Shown here piece after piece: positions 1 to 8,400 of a DNA stretch of 64,000 nt; within the stretch, counting starts at the first letter, position 1; each line of letters begins with the position of its first letter. The DNA lies in the NCBI RefSeq assembly GCF_001667505.1, contig NZ_LZHZ01000025.1, forward strand, positions 62,001 through 126,000. Direction: 5' to 3'. Made by a program: the position numbers and the translations under genes. Under the pieces are notes generated by a model. It was not told where the DNA came from, did not search any database, and saw only the letters and a program-made list of their open reading frames with translations. This DNA comes from Mycobacterium sp. ACS1612 (lineage in GTDB: Bacteria > Actinomycetota > Actinomycetes > Mycobacteriales > Mycobacteriaceae).

Positions 1-324
1 CAGCGCGTAACCCGCCACCGCGGCGATGGTCGGGGTGCGGGTCGCGGCGAACTTGTCCCAGGCAGCGAAGAGGTCGGACGAGAACACGTCGGCGAAACTC
101 AGCCCGGCCATCTCCTTGATGTCCGCGCCCGCGGCGAACGCCTTCTCGCCGGACCCGGTGACGATGATCGCGCCAATGCCTTCGTCGCTGTCGAATTCCG
201 CTGCAGCGGCGACGACTTCGCGCATCACCTGACTATTGAGCGCGTTGAGCGCCTTCGGCCGGTTCAACGTGATGGTGCCGACGCGGTCGTCGCGGCTGAC
301 CAAGATAGTCTCGTAGTTCGTCAT
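1..324 (-). CDS. echA8: Enoyl-CoA hydratase EchA8 (partial, runs off left edge)
   Basis: This is the N-terminal part of a crotonase-family enoyl-CoA hydratase, which hydrates trans-2-enoyl-CoA in beta-oxidation. The reading begins M-T-N-Y-E-T-I-L-V and shows the conserved [11 protein letters not shown] segment near residue 20 and the oxyanion-hole region [11 protein letters not shown] near residue 65. About 108 codons are present; the family is about 257 residues, so the C-terminal part lies outside the window. Its ATG overlaps the TGA of the upstream hydrolase gene by four bases, which implies one operon and coupled translation. The name rests on similarity and on synteny with Rv1070c. Confidence 0.9.
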   Translation of the reverse strand, partial: MTNYETILVSRDDRVGTITLNRPKALNALNSQVMREVVAAAAEFDSDEGIGAIIVTGSGEKAFAAGADIKEMAGLSFADVFSSDLFAAWDKFAATRTPTIAAVAGYAL

Positions 325-1352
325 GTGAACTCCAGTTCGCGGTCGGCCGGCGCGAAATAGGCCTCGACGTCGGCAGTGGTGACGGCCGCCAATGACGCAG
401 GCGACCACTTCGGGTTGCGGTCCTTGTCGATGACCTGTGCCCGGATACCCTCTACTAGATCATGTGAGCGCGCCGCGCCGCACGACGTCCGATATTCCTG
501 GCGCAACACATCTTCGAGCGTGTCGAGCTTGGCGGCGCGGCGGATGGCCTGCAGCGCCACAGACACCGAGATGGGGGAGCGGCTGGCGATCAGGTCGGCG
601 GCGGCAGCGCCGGCGTCGTGGCTGCGCAGCGTCGCGATGATGTCTTCGGGGGTGTCGCCGGCGTAGCACTGGTCGATCCAGTCCCGCTGTGCCAGTAGCT
701 GACTCGGCGGCGGCTCCTGGGCATAGGCGTTGAGCGCCGCGTCGACGCCGTCGGCGACAATCGCGTCCTTGAACGCGGGCAGCTTGTCGTGCGGCACGAA
801 ATGGTCGGCGAAGCCGAGCGCGATCGCGTCGGCGCCGTCGAAGTTGGCGCCCGTCAGCGCGGCGTGCAGACCGAGCAGCCCGGGTGCGCGCGACAGGATC
901 AACGTGCCACCCACGTCGGGGATCAGACCGATGCCCACTTCGGGCATGGCCATCTTGGTGGTGTCGGTGACGACACGGACGCTGCCGTGCGCGCTGATTC
1001 CGACGCCGCCGCCCATCACGATGCCGTCCATCAGCGCGACATAGGGCTTGCGGTAGCGGCCGATCTTCGCGTTGAGCTGGTACTCGTCGTACCAGAACCG
1101 CCGCGCCTCGGCGCCGTCGCCGCGCACGCTGTGGTAGATCGCCACGACGTCGCCGCCCGCGCACAGCCCGCGTTCACCGGCGCCGGACACTACGACCGCG
1201 CGAACGGCGTGGTGGTGCTCCCACTCGGTGAGCACTTGCGACATGGTGAGGGCCATCGCATGGGTCAGCGAGTTGATCACCCTGGGGCGGTTGAGGGTGA
1301 TCAGGCCGACCCCGTTCTCGACAGTTACTAGGACATCCTCGTTTTCCGCCAC
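321..1352 (-). CDS. echA9: 3-hydroxyisobutyryl-CoA hydrolase / enoyl-CoA hydratase EchA9
   Basis: A 343-residue crotonase-fold protein of the HIBYL-CoA hydrolase type, which releases 3-hydroxyisobutyrate from its CoA ester in valine breakdown. The start of the domain reads G-L-I-T-L-N-R-P. The segment [13 protein letters not shown] near residue 65 and the M-G-G-G-V-G-I near residue 115 form the oxyanion hole, and [12 protein letters not shown] near residue 140 carries the family's catalytic acid region. The length fits this group and is longer than a simple hydratase. It overlaps echA8 by four bases. The ortholog in M. tuberculosis is Rv1071c; a plain hydratase role cannot be excluded. Confidence 0.88.
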   Translation of the reverse strand: MAENEDVLVTVENGVGLITLNRPRVINSLTHAMALTMSQVLTEWEHHHAVRAVVVSGAGERGLCAGGDVVAIYHSVRGDGAEARRFWYDEYQLNAKIGRYRKPYVALMDGIVMGGGVGISAHGSVRVVTDTTKMAMPEVGIGLIPDVGGTLILSRAPGLLGLHAALTGANFDGADAIALGFADHFVPHDKLPAFKDAIVADGVDAALNAYAQEPPPSQLLAQRDWIDQCYAGDTPEDIIATLRSHDAGAAAADLIASRSPISVSVALQAIRRAAKLDTLEDVLRQEYRTSCGAARSHDLVEGIRAQVIDKDRNPKWSPASLAAVTTADVEAYFAPADRELEFT

Positions 1353-1510
1353 GCTTACGCAATCTAGATCCTCACCCGCTGCGCGCCAGCGCCGGGTAGG
1401 GTTTCCTGTGAACTAGCTGGGAGGTTTTTTCGGGAACCGGCAGCAGGTAGTCGATCGTTGAGAGTTTGTTCGCCAACTTGTCGAACCACAGCACAGGAGA
1501 GGAACCGACG

Positions 1511-2359
1511 GTGCGGGAGACCAGCAACCCGGTATTTCGATCCCTGCCCAAGACGCAGGGCGGTTACGCGCAATTCGGTACCGGAGCCGCCGGCTACGGT
1601 GCGCAGGCGGTACATGCCGATCCATACGCAGGCGCCTATCCGGAGCAGCGACAGGCGGGCGTTGCTCGGCCGCTGACCATCGATGACGTCGTCACCAAGA
1701 CCGGCATCACGCTCGCCGTGCTGACGGCAGTGGCGGTGGTGTCGTACTTCGTTGTCGACCAGAACCTGTCGCTCGCGGCGCCGTTCGCCTTCGTCGGCGC
1801 GATCGGTGGCCTCGTGCTCGTGCTGATCGCGATGTTCGGGCGCAAGCAGGACAACCCGGCGATCGTTCTGAGCTACGCCGCGCTCGAGGGGCTGTTCCTT
1901 GGCTCGATCTCGTATCTGATGGCCAATTTCGCGGTCCAGGGCATCAGCGCCGGAGCGTTGATCAGCCAGGCTGTCGTCGGCACCTTCGGCGTGTTCTTCG
2001 GCATGCTCGTCGTGTACAAGACCGGCGCTATTCGGGTGACGCCCAAGTTCACCCGCTGGATTGTGGGCGCGCTGTTCGGCGCGGTCGCGCTGATGCTTGT
2101 CAACCTGGTCGTCGGACTGTTCACCCACGGCGCAGGCCCGCTGCGCGACGGCGGCCCGCTGGCGATCGTGTTCTCGCTCGTGATGATCGGCATCGCGGCG
2201 TTCAGCTTCCTGATCGACTTCGACCAGGCCGACCAGGCGATCCGCGCCGGCGCGCCGGAAAAGGCGGCGTGGGGCATCGCGCTCGGCCTGACCGTGACGC
2301 TGGTCTGGCTGTACCTGGAGATCCTGCGGCTGTTGTCCTACTTCAACAGCAGCAACTAG
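1511..2359 (+). CDS. Bax inhibitor-1/YccA family membrane protein
   Basis: A 282-residue integral membrane protein matching the Rv1072 type of the BI-1/YccA family. A soluble N-terminal tail of about 65 residues rich in G, A and Y precedes about seven hydrophobic segments, and the protein ends in a short polar tail (S-Y-F-N-S-S-N). GTG at 1511 is chosen as the start because AGGAGAGGA lies a few bases upstream; an in-frame ATG at 1466 would add 15 residues without a ribosome site. The gene stands alone and is closed by a strong T-tailed hairpin. The molecular role in mycobacteria is unknown; relatives act as ion-leak or protease-associated membrane factors. Confidence 0.85.
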   Translation: MRETSNPVFRSLPKTQGGYAQFGTGAAGYGAQAVHADPYAGAYPEQRQAGVARPLTIDDVVTKTGITLAVLTAVAVVSYFVVDQNLSLAAPFAFVGAIGGLVLVLIAMFGRKQDNPAIVLSYAALEGLFLGSISYLMANFAVQGISAGALISQAVVGTFGVFFGMLVVYKTGAIRVTPKFTRWIVGALFGAVALMLVNLVVGLFTHGAGPLRDGGPLAIVFSLVMIGIAAFSFLIDFDQADQAIRAGAPEKAAWGIALGLTVTLVWLYLEILRLLSYFNSSN

Positions 2360-2376
2360 CTACCCAACGAGAGAAG

Positions 2377-2405
2377 GGGCGTCCACGAATGTGGGCGCCC
2401 TTTTT
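2377..2405 (+). terminator. Intrinsic terminator after the BI-1 gene
   Basis: Arms GGGCGTCCAC and GTGGGCGCCC pair over ten positions (one G-U) around a GAAT loop, followed directly by five T. This is a textbook rho-independent terminator, 17 bases after the stop codon. T-tailed terminators are not common in mycobacteria, so it stands out. Confidence 0.9.
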
Positions 2406-2420
2406 CATTGATTCCGTGCA

Positions 2421-2453
2421 CAGGGCGCGAATTGTGCACAGTTTCGCGCCCTG
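2421..2453. repeat. 11-bp perfect inverted repeat upstream of the AbiEi/Vsr-like gene
   Basis: CAGGGCGCGAA at 2421-2431 is matched by TTCGCGCCCTG at 2443-2453, with an 11-base spacer containing TGTGCACA. GTGCACAG also occurs twice as a direct repeat. It lies about 50 bases before the start of the next gene, so it could be an operator or a 5' hairpin. Confidence 0.6.
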
Positions 2454-2501
2454 GACACAGAGTGAACGATCGCCGTCGCCCGGTGCTGACACTGTGCCGC
2501 C

Positions 2502-3356
2502 ATGGGGGAGTTGCAGCAGCCGTTCATAGGAAGCGAAGCGCTGGCGTCCGGCGTGCTGACGCGCGATCAGTTGCGCCGGTACTACCGCGCTCATATGCCG
2601 AATGTCTATTTCGACAAGCGCACAACGCCGACGTTCCACGAGCGCACGGTCGCGGCGTATCTGTGGTCGCGGCGCCAGGCGGTGGTCTCGGGGCTCGCCG
2701 CGTCGGCGATCCATGGCACGAAGTGGATCGACGACGATTCACCCGTCGAATTGATCTGGAACAACGCGCGCTCACCTCACGGCGTCATCACGCGCGAGGC
2801 GCTGCTCTTCACCGACGAACTCCAGCGCCTCAATGGATTGCAGGTGACGACGCCCGCGCGCACCGCGTTCGACCTTGGCCGCAGCGGACGTCTCGACGAC
2901 GCCGTCGCCCGCTTGGACGCGTTGGCTCAGGCGACCGGCGTCAAAGTTCCCGATGTCGAAGAGGTAGCGGCTCGGCATCACCACACCCGCGGCCTGCGTC
3001 AACTCGAGACTGCGCTGGACCTCACGGACGCGGGCGCAGAGTCGCCGCAGGAAACCTGGTTGCGGCTGTTGGCAATTCGCGCTGGGTATCCGCGGCCCCG
3101 GACACAGATTCCAGTGCTGAGCTCCGACGGCCGTCGACGGTATCGCCTCGACATGGGGTGGGAGGACATCATGCTGGCGCTGGAGTACGACGGCGACCAC
3201 CACCGGACTACTCGCAGTCGATACGCCTATGAAATCGAACGTGCTGAGGATCTGCACGCGTTGGGTTGGACTGTCGTCAAGGCGGCTGCGCGACACCAGA
3301 GTGCGAGTGTCTTGCGCCGGCTAGAACGGACGTGGCATTCGTTGACTCTGCGTTGA
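2502..3356 (+). CDS. AbiEi-like / DUF559 (Vsr-type endonuclease fold) protein
   Basis: A 284-residue protein of the type seen at Rv1073, a family with many scattered copies in mycobacteria. The N-terminal half resembles the AbiEi antitoxin winged-helix region (A-S-G-V-L-T-R-D-Q-L-R-R-Y-Y near residue 15, then A-V-V-S-G-L-A-A-S-A-I-H-G). The C-terminal part carries S-P-Q-E-T-W-L-R, Y-R-L-D-M-G-W and L-A-L-E-Y-D-G-D-H-H, an arrangement of E, D and E like the PD-(D/E)XK nuclease core of Vsr and DUF559 proteins. No AbiEii toxin partner is adjacent, so it is an orphan. Nuclease activity is an inference from the fold; a regulator role is equally possible. Confidence 0.75.
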   Translation: MGELQQPFIGSEALASGVLTRDQLRRYYRAHMPNVYFDKRTTPTFHERTVAAYLWSRRQAVVSGLAASAIHGTKWIDDDSPVELIWNNARSPHGVITREALLFTDELQRLNGLQVTTPARTAFDLGRSGRLDDAVARLDALAQATGVKVPDVEEVAARHHHTRGLRQLETALDLTDAGAESPQETWLRLLAIRAGYPRPRTQIPVLSSDGRRRYRLDMGWEDIMLALEYDGDHHRTTRSRYAYEIERAEDLHALGWTVVKAAARHQSASVLRRLERTWHSLTLR

Positions 3357-3402
3357 GGGCGTCTCGCGCGGAGTTTTCTGCACCCTCAGCGCAGAGTCAA
3401 CG
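3340..3402. terminator. 20-bp inverted repeat between convergent genes
   Basis: Positions 3340-3359 and 3383-3402 are inverted copies with a single difference (CGTTGACTCTGCG is the shared outer part), around a 23-base loop. The left arm includes the stop codon of the AbiEi/Vsr-like gene, and the right arm ends eight bases before the stop of the convergent thiolase gene. A bidirectional terminator is the simplest reading, though there is no T-run. Confidence 0.7.
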
Positions 3403-3410
3403 CAAAGGAG

Positions 3411-4628
3411 CTAGCTGAGCCGCTCGATGATCATCGCCATGCCCTGGCCGCCGCCGACGCACATGGTCTCCAGACCGAACTGCTTGTCGTGGGTCTGCAG
3501 ATTGTTCAGCAGCGTGGCGGTGATCCGCGCGCCGGTCATGCCGAACGGGTGACCCAGCGCGATCGCGCCGCCCGACACGTTCAGCTTGTCCAGATCCATG
3601 CCCAATTCACGGGCCGAGCCGAGCACCTGCACGGCGAACGCCTCGTTGATCTCGTAAAGGTCGATGTCATCGATGGTCATCTGAGCGTTGGCCAACGCCT
3701 TACGCGTCGCCTCGATCGGACCGAGCCCCATGATTTCCGGCGACAACCCTGACACGCCGGTCGAGACGATGCGCGCCAGCGGCGTCAGCCCCAACTCGCG
3801 GGCCTTGGCATCCGACATCACCACCACCGCGGCGGCGCCGTCGTTCAGCGGGCACGCATTGCCCGCGGTGATCGTCCCGTTCGGCCGGAACACCGGCTTC
3901 AACTGCGACACCGCCTCGTACGTGGTGCCTGCGCGCGGCCCGTCGTCCTTGGCCACTGTCGAGCCGTCGGGCAGCGTCACCGGCACGATCTCGCGGTCGA
4001 AGAAGCCGCTCTTGATGGCCTCCTCGGCGCGATTCTGGCTGCGCACACCCCAGTGGTCCTGCTCGTCGCGGCTGATGCCGGTGTGCAGCGCGACGTTCTC
4101 CGCGGTCTGGCCCATCGCGATGTAGACGTCGGGAAGCAATCCGTCGGCACGCGGGTCGTGCCATTCTTCTGCGCCTGCCGACGCCTGCGCCGAACGCTGC
4201 TCGGCGTCGGCGAACAACGGGTTGTGCGAATCCGGCCAGCCGTCCGAGGTGCCCTTCGGGAAACGCGAAACCGTCTCGACGCCAGCCGAAATGAACGCGC
4301 TGCCCTCGCCGGCCTTGATCGCGTGGAACGCCATCCGGGTGGTCTGCAGTGACGACGAGCAGTACCGGTTCACCGTGGTGCCTGGCAGGAAGTCGTAGCC
4401 CAGCTCGACGGCCACCGCGCGACCGATATTGAAGCCGGCCTCGCCGCCGGGCTGGCCGCAGCCCATCATCAGGTCGTCGATGTCCCGGGGATCGAGCGCG
4501 GGCACTTTGTCCAGCGCGGCGCGCACCATCTGCGCGGCCAGATCGTCGGGCCGCATCTCGACCAGCGAACCCTTACCGGCGCGGCCGATCGGCGAACGCG
4601 CGGTCGAAACGATGACGGCTTCAGTCAT
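3411..4628 (-). CDS. fadA3: Acetyl-CoA acetyltransferase / 3-ketoacyl-CoA thiolase
   Basis: A 405-residue thiolase that cleaves 3-ketoacyl-CoA with CoA or condenses two acyl-CoA. The acylated cysteine lies in V-N-R-Y-C-S-S-S-L near residue 90, the H of the N-E-A-F-A motif group follows (E-I-N-E-A-F-A-V), then G-G-A-I-A-L-G-H-P-F-G, and the second active cysteine in E-T-M-C-V-G-G-G-Q-G near the C terminus. All key residues are intact and the length is typical. It matches Rv1074c. A 9-bp-arm palindrome sits immediately before the start codon and may be its operator. Substrate chain length cannot be told from sequence. Confidence 0.9.
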   Translation of the reverse strand: MTEAVIVSTARSPIGRAGKGSLVEMRPDDLAAQMVRAALDKVPALDPRDIDDLMMGCGQPGGEAGFNIGRAVAVELGYDFLPGTTVNRYCSSSLQTTRMAFHAIKAGEGSAFISAGVETVSRFPKGTSDGWPDSHNPLFADAEQRSAQASAGAEEWHDPRADGLLPDVYIAMGQTAENVALHTGISRDEQDHWGVRSQNRAEEAIKSGFFDREIVPVTLPDGSTVAKDDGPRAGTTYEAVSQLKPVFRPNGTITAGNACPLNDGAAAVVVMSDAKARELGLTPLARIVSTGVSGLSPEIMGLGPIEATRKALANAQMTIDDIDLYEINEAFAVQVLGSARELGMDLDKLNVSGGAIALGHPFGMTGARITATLLNNLQTHDKQFGLETMCVGGGQGMAMIIERLS

Positions 4629-4636
4629 GGCGGCTC

Positions 4637-4659
4637 CTCGTTATCGAGTGGATAACGAG
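4637..4659. promoter_or_regulatory. Palindrome upstream of the thiolase gene (candidate operator)
   Basis: CTCGTTATC and GATAACGAG are perfect inverted 9-mers separated by GAGTG. The element fills most of the 35-base gap between the SGNH hydrolase stop and the thiolase ATG, eight bases from the latter. It has the size and symmetry of a TetR-type operator; a hairpin masking the ribosome site is the alternative. Confidence 0.5.
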
Positions 4660-4663
4660 AAAC

Positions 4664-5617
4664 CTAGCTGGCCGAGACCACGATGGGTGCGGGGACCCCA
4701 GTCGAGCGACGCCACAGCCTGCCGATGCTGCCCACCCTGGCCAGCAGCGAACCGTGCCCCGCCGAGCGCGCCTGCAGCGCATCGTCGGCCATGGGGTGCC
4801 CCAGCGCGTTACCGAGCGCGGGCAGCAACTGCTTGGCCGCCAACGCGTATCCCGCGGCCGACGGGTGAAACATGTCGTGGGAGAACAACACTTCGGGCTT
4901 CTTGCGGAACTCGGGTGCGAGCAGATCCGAGAACGGAACCGGCACACCGCCTGCCGACCGGACCTCCGAGGCTTGCGCACGCGCCAGCCGCAATCCGCGG
5001 CTGCGGGCCACCCAGCGCAGCGGTTGTGGAATCGCGGTGATCACGCCGAAGTCCGGGCAGGTGCCGACCACCACGACGGCGCCGCTGGCGCGCAGTCGTC
5101 CCACTGCCCGGCCCAATCGGCGGGCCGACGGTCCGATGCCGTTGGGCTTGGTGATGTCGTTTGCTCCGATCATGATGACCGCCGCATCCGGCGGCGGGCC
5201 CGCCACGAACATCGCGTCGATCTGGCCCTGCAGACCCTTCGACGTCGCGCCGACGATCGCCTTTGTGCTCAACCTCACACGCTTACCGGATTCCTCCGCC
5301 AAACCGCGCGCAAGCAGCACACCGGGAAGTTCGTCGGGGTGCTGGCAGCCGTAGCCGGCGGCGGTGGAGTCGCCGAAGACCATCAGATGCAGGTCGAACG
5401 GAACTCCGCGATGCCAGCGCTCGACCGGGCCGCCGCCCGGTGCGTACACGCCGTCGGCGCGCGGCGGGATGTCCCATGACTTCGGTATCACGCGTCGTGC
5501 CTGATCGGCCTGTCCGGTCAGCAGGTTGCGGGCCCCGATATAAGCGGAGCCTGTCGACGCCAGTCCGGCCGCCGCCGCAAGGGCGATGGTCGATCGACGC
5601 CCCACCCGAATGCGCAC
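4664..5617 (-). CDS. SGNH/GDSL-family hydrolase, probably exported
   Basis: A 317-residue esterase-like protein matching Rv1075c. The N terminus has R residues and then a hydrophobic A-rich stretch (about residues 9-28), a signal peptide or anchor. The SGNH blocks are present: V-F-G-D-S-T-A-A-G near residue 80 with the nucleophile serine, M-I-G-A-N-D-I near residue 150, and H-D-M-F-H-P-S near residue 245 with the catalytic D-x-x-H pair. The protein is therefore likely an active lipase or esterase acting outside the membrane. It lies upstream of fadA3 in the same direction. The natural ester substrate is not evident. Confidence 0.85.
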   Translation of the reverse strand: MRIRVGRRSTIALAAAAGLASTGSAYIGARNLLTGQADQARRVIPKSWDIPPRADGVYAPGGGPVERWHRGVPFDLHLMVFGDSTAAGYGCQHPDELPGVLLARGLAEESGKRVRLSTKAIVGATSKGLQGQIDAMFVAGPPPDAAVIMIGANDITKPNGIGPSARRLGRAVGRLRASGAVVVVGTCPDFGVITAIPQPLRWVARSRGLRLARAQASEVRSAGGVPVPFSDLLAPEFRKKPEVLFSHDMFHPSAAGYALAAKQLLPALGNALGHPMADDALQARSAGHGSLLARVGSIGRLWRRSTGVPAPIVVSAS

Positions 5618-5704
5618 AGCACAAGTTTATGTGGGAATTGCGGTGCTCTCCGCGTGGGAGACAGGATCAGCGATCACATTGCGGTATCAAGTCCGGTATC
5701 GATT

Positions 5705-5735
5705 TTGACAAGTTCGTTGTTTGAGTAGTTATAGG
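5705..5735 (+). promoter_or_regulatory. Candidate sigma-A promoter for lipU
   Basis: A perfect TTGACA at 5705-5710 is followed by TTATAG at 5729-5734 (18-base spacing). It sits about 80-105 bases upstream of the lipU start in a locally AT-rich gap. The -10 match is weak. Confidence 0.45.
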
Positions 5736-5741
5736 GTGTCA

Positions 5742-5763
5742 AGCTAACGGTGTTGGGTTAGCT
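5742..5763. promoter_or_regulatory. Inverted repeat AGCTAAC-N8-GTTAGCT (candidate operator)
   Basis: Perfect 7-bp arms lie just downstream of the candidate promoter and 50 bases before the lipU start. The position suits a repressor site. Confidence 0.4.
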
Positions 5764-5813
5764 CAGTTAATTCTGGAACACCCCGGCACTATGATGGCGT
5801 AGGAGTGGTGGCG

Positions 5814-6875
5814 ATGACGGCACCGAGTAAGGTATCTCGATCGATGCATGCTGGCGTCAGCCCAGCTAGCTCACGTAAACCGCGCAAGTTTCCGGTCAGC
5901 GACGGCGCCCCCGTCGAGATCGTCGAGGACGGCCCCAGCCTTGCGGGACGGCTGACGGCGCTGGCCGCTCTGCTAACTATCCGGCCGACGCTAGCAATCG
6001 GCAGCTATGCGCCCCGACTGCCCTGGCCATGGGGTTTGGTCGATTTCGTGTCCCGCGTGATGCGGCCCGCTCCCGGGACGGTCCGCGCCACCATTTCTTT
6101 GCCGAACTGCACTGCGCAGTTGGTACGCGCCGCAGGCGTGCTTCCCGCCGACGGCAAGCGAAGCGTGATCCTCTATATGCACGGCGGCGCGTTCCTCACC
6201 TGTGGCGTGCACTCGCACGGCAGGCTGGTGACCGCGCTGTCGAGATACGCCGACAGCCCGGTGCTCGTCGTCAACTACCGGATGATCCCGAAGCACTCCG
6301 TCGGCATGGCGCTCGACGACTGCTACGAGGCCTACAAATGGCTGCGCCTCAAGGGCTACGAGCCCGATCAGATCGTGCTGGCCGGCGATTCCGCCGGGGG
6401 TTATCTCGCCTTGGCGCTGGCCGAGCGGCTACAGCAGGAGGGGCTGGCCACCGAATCGCCCGCGGCCATCGTGACCATGTCGCCGCTGTTCGAGATCGAC
6501 AACGAGACGCGGGCCAACCATCCGAACATCCGCACCGATGCGATGTTCCCGCCCAAGGCATTTCACGCGCTCGTCGAGCTCGTCGAGCAAGCCGCGGAAC
6601 GGCACATCGTCGATGGCAAGCCCGAAGAGGTCTACGAACCGCTCGACCACATCGAACCCGGACTTCCGCGCACATTGATTCATGTGTCCGGCTCGGAGGT
6701 TCTGGTCAGCGACGCCCGCAAGGCCGCCCATATGCTGGCCGCCGCAGGAGTGCCCGTCGAGGTGCGGGTCTGGCCGGGACAGATGCACGTCTTCCAGTTG
6801 GCCGCGCCGATGGTTTCCGAGGCCAGCCGGTCGTTGAAGCAGATCGGCGACTACATCCGAGAGGCCACCTGGTAG
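5814..6875 (+). CDS. lipU: Alpha/beta hydrolase-3 family esterase/lipase LipU
   Basis: A 353-residue hormone-sensitive-lipase-type esterase. The oxyanion motif is M-H-G-G-A-F near residue 120, the nucleophile serine is in A-G-D-S-A-G-G-Y near residue 190, and the catalytic histidine is in G-Q-M-H-V-F near residue 325, with a D in S-G-S-E-V-L-V-S-D-A-R as the likely acid region. ATG at 5814 is chosen because AGGAG at 5801-5805 lies eight bases ahead; GTG codons at 5805 and 5808 are too close to it. No signal peptide is seen. Relatives hydrolyse short-chain esters and matter in lipid use. cbs follows 29 bases downstream in the same direction. Confidence 0.88.
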   Translation: MTAPSKVSRSMHAGVSPASSRKPRKFPVSDGAPVEIVEDGPSLAGRLTALAALLTIRPTLAIGSYAPRLPWPWGLVDFVSRVMRPAPGTVRATISLPNCTAQLVRAAGVLPADGKRSVILYMHGGAFLTCGVHSHGRLVTALSRYADSPVLVVNYRMIPKHSVGMALDDCYEAYKWLRLKGYEPDQIVLAGDSAGGYLALALAERLQQEGLATESPAAIVTMSPLFEIDNETRANHPNIRTDAMFPPKAFHALVELVEQAAERHIVDGKPEEVYEPLDHIEPGLPRTLIHVSGSEVLVSDARKAAHMLAAAGVPVEVRVWPGQMHVFQLAAPMVSEASRSLKQIGDYIREATW

Positions 6876-6904
6876 CCGATCGACGGGCCTGAGACCATGG
6901 TCTT

Positions 6905-8299
6905 ATGCGCATAGCCCGGCACGTCAGTGAGCTCATCGGCAATACCCCTCTGGTACAGCTGAATTCTGTTGTGCCCGGCGGCGCCGGCACTGTCGCAGCC
7001 AAGATCGAGTACCTCAACCCCGGCGGCAGCGCCAAAGACCGCATCGCGGTGAAGATGATCGACGCCGCGGAAGCCAGCGGCGAACTGCGGCCCGGCGGCA
7101 CCATCGTCGAACCGACCTCCGGTAACACCGGTGTCGGGCTGGCCCTCGTCGCCCAACAACGCGGCTACAAATGCATTTTCGTCTGCCCGGACAAGGTCAG
7201 CGAGGACAAGCAGAACGTGCTGCGCGCCTACGGTGCCGACGTCGTGGTGTGCCCGACGGCCGTGCCGCCCGACCACCCCGACAGCTACTACAGCGTGTCC
7301 AACCGGCTCGTCGAGGAGATCGACGGCGCGTGGAAACCCGACCAGTACTCCAATCCGATGGGGCCGGCCAGCCACTACGAGACAACCGGACCCGAAATCT
7401 GGGCCGACACGGACGGCAAGGTCACCCACTTCGTGGCGGGCGTCGGCACCGGCGGCACCATCACCGGCGCCGGCCGCTACCTCAAGGAGGTGTCCGGCGG
7501 GAAGGTGCGCGTCGTCGGCGTCGACCCGGAGGGATCGGTGTATTCCGGCGGCACCGGCAGGCCGTATCTGGTGGAGGGCGTCGGCGAGGACTTCTGGCCG
7601 TCGGCATACGACCCCACCGTGCCCGACGAGATCATCGCGGTGTCCGACGCGGACTCGTTCGAGATGACCCGCAGGCTGGCGCGCGAAGAGGCGCTTCTGG
7701 TCGGCGGCTCGTGCGGCATGGCTGTCGTCGCCGCGGTCAAGGTGGCCGAGGCGGCCGGCCCCGACGCCCTTGTGGTGGTGCTGCTGCCTGACGGCGGAAG
7801 AGGTTACCTTTCAAAGGTTTTCAACGATGCGTGGATGTCGTCCTACGGTTTCCTGCGCACTCGCCTTGACGGTTCGGTCGAGGAGTCGACCGTCGGCGAC
7901 GTGCTGCGGGGCAAATCGGGGGCGCTGCCGGATCTGGTGCACACCCATCCGCAGGAGACGGTTCGCGACGCGGTGAGCATCCTGCGGGAGTACGGCGTTT
8001 CGCAGATGCCGGTGGTCGGTGCGGAACCGCCGGTGATGGCGGGGGAGGTCGCGGGCAGCGTGTCGGAGCGCGAGCTGCTCTCCGCGGTGTTCGAGGGCCG
8101 CGCGAAACTCGCCGACGCCGTCTCACAACACATGAGTCCGCCGCTGCCGCTGATCGGCGCAGGCGAACTCGTCAGCACGGCGGCCAAGACGTTGCGCGAA
8201 TGCGATGCGGTGATGGTGGTGGAAGAGGGCAAACCCGTCGGGGTTCTCACCCGCCACGATTTACTCGGGTTTTTGTCCGACGGCAACATCCGTAGGTAG
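6905..8299 (+). CDS. cbs: Cystathionine beta-synthase
   Basis: A 464-residue PLP enzyme that joins serine and homocysteine to cystathionine in transsulfuration. The PLP lysine lies in G-G-S-A-K-D-R near residue 45, the substrate loop is T-S-G-N-T-G-V-G near residue 72, and the phosphate-binding loop is G-V-G-T-G-G-T-I-T-G near residue 182. Two CBS domains follow from about residue 335 to the end and may bind an adenosyl regulator. Length and layout match Rv1077. metB, the reverse-direction partner that makes cystathionine from O-acyl-homoserine, is 6 kb downstream. Confidence 0.93.
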   Translation: MRIARHVSELIGNTPLVQLNSVVPGGAGTVAAKIEYLNPGGSAKDRIAVKMIDAAEASGELRPGGTIVEPTSGNTGVGLALVAQQRGYKCIFVCPDKVSEDKQNVLRAYGADVVVCPTAVPPDHPDSYYSVSNRLVEEIDGAWKPDQYSNPMGPASHYETTGPEIWADTDGKVTHFVAGVGTGGTITGAGRYLKEVSGGKVRVVGVDPEGSVYSGGTGRPYLVEGVGEDFWPSAYDPTVPDEIIAVSDADSFEMTRRLAREEALLVGGSCGMAVVAAVKVAEAAGPDALVVVLLPDGGRGYLSKVFNDAWMSSYGFLRTRLDGSVEESTVGDVLRGKSGALPDLVHTHPQETVRDAVSILREYGVSQMPVVGAEPPVMAGEVAGSVSERELLSAVFEGRAKLADAVSQHMSPPLPLIGAGELVSTAAKTLRECDAVMVVEEGKPVGVLTRHDLLGFLSDGNIRR

Positions 8300-8400
8300 C
8301 GGTCCAAGATCAACTTCCGGGGAGAAATCCCTGTTATCGGGGAATTCTCAGGTTACTGTAGGCACGCTCGGTGCCAGCTGATTCCCACTGGAAGGCGTCC

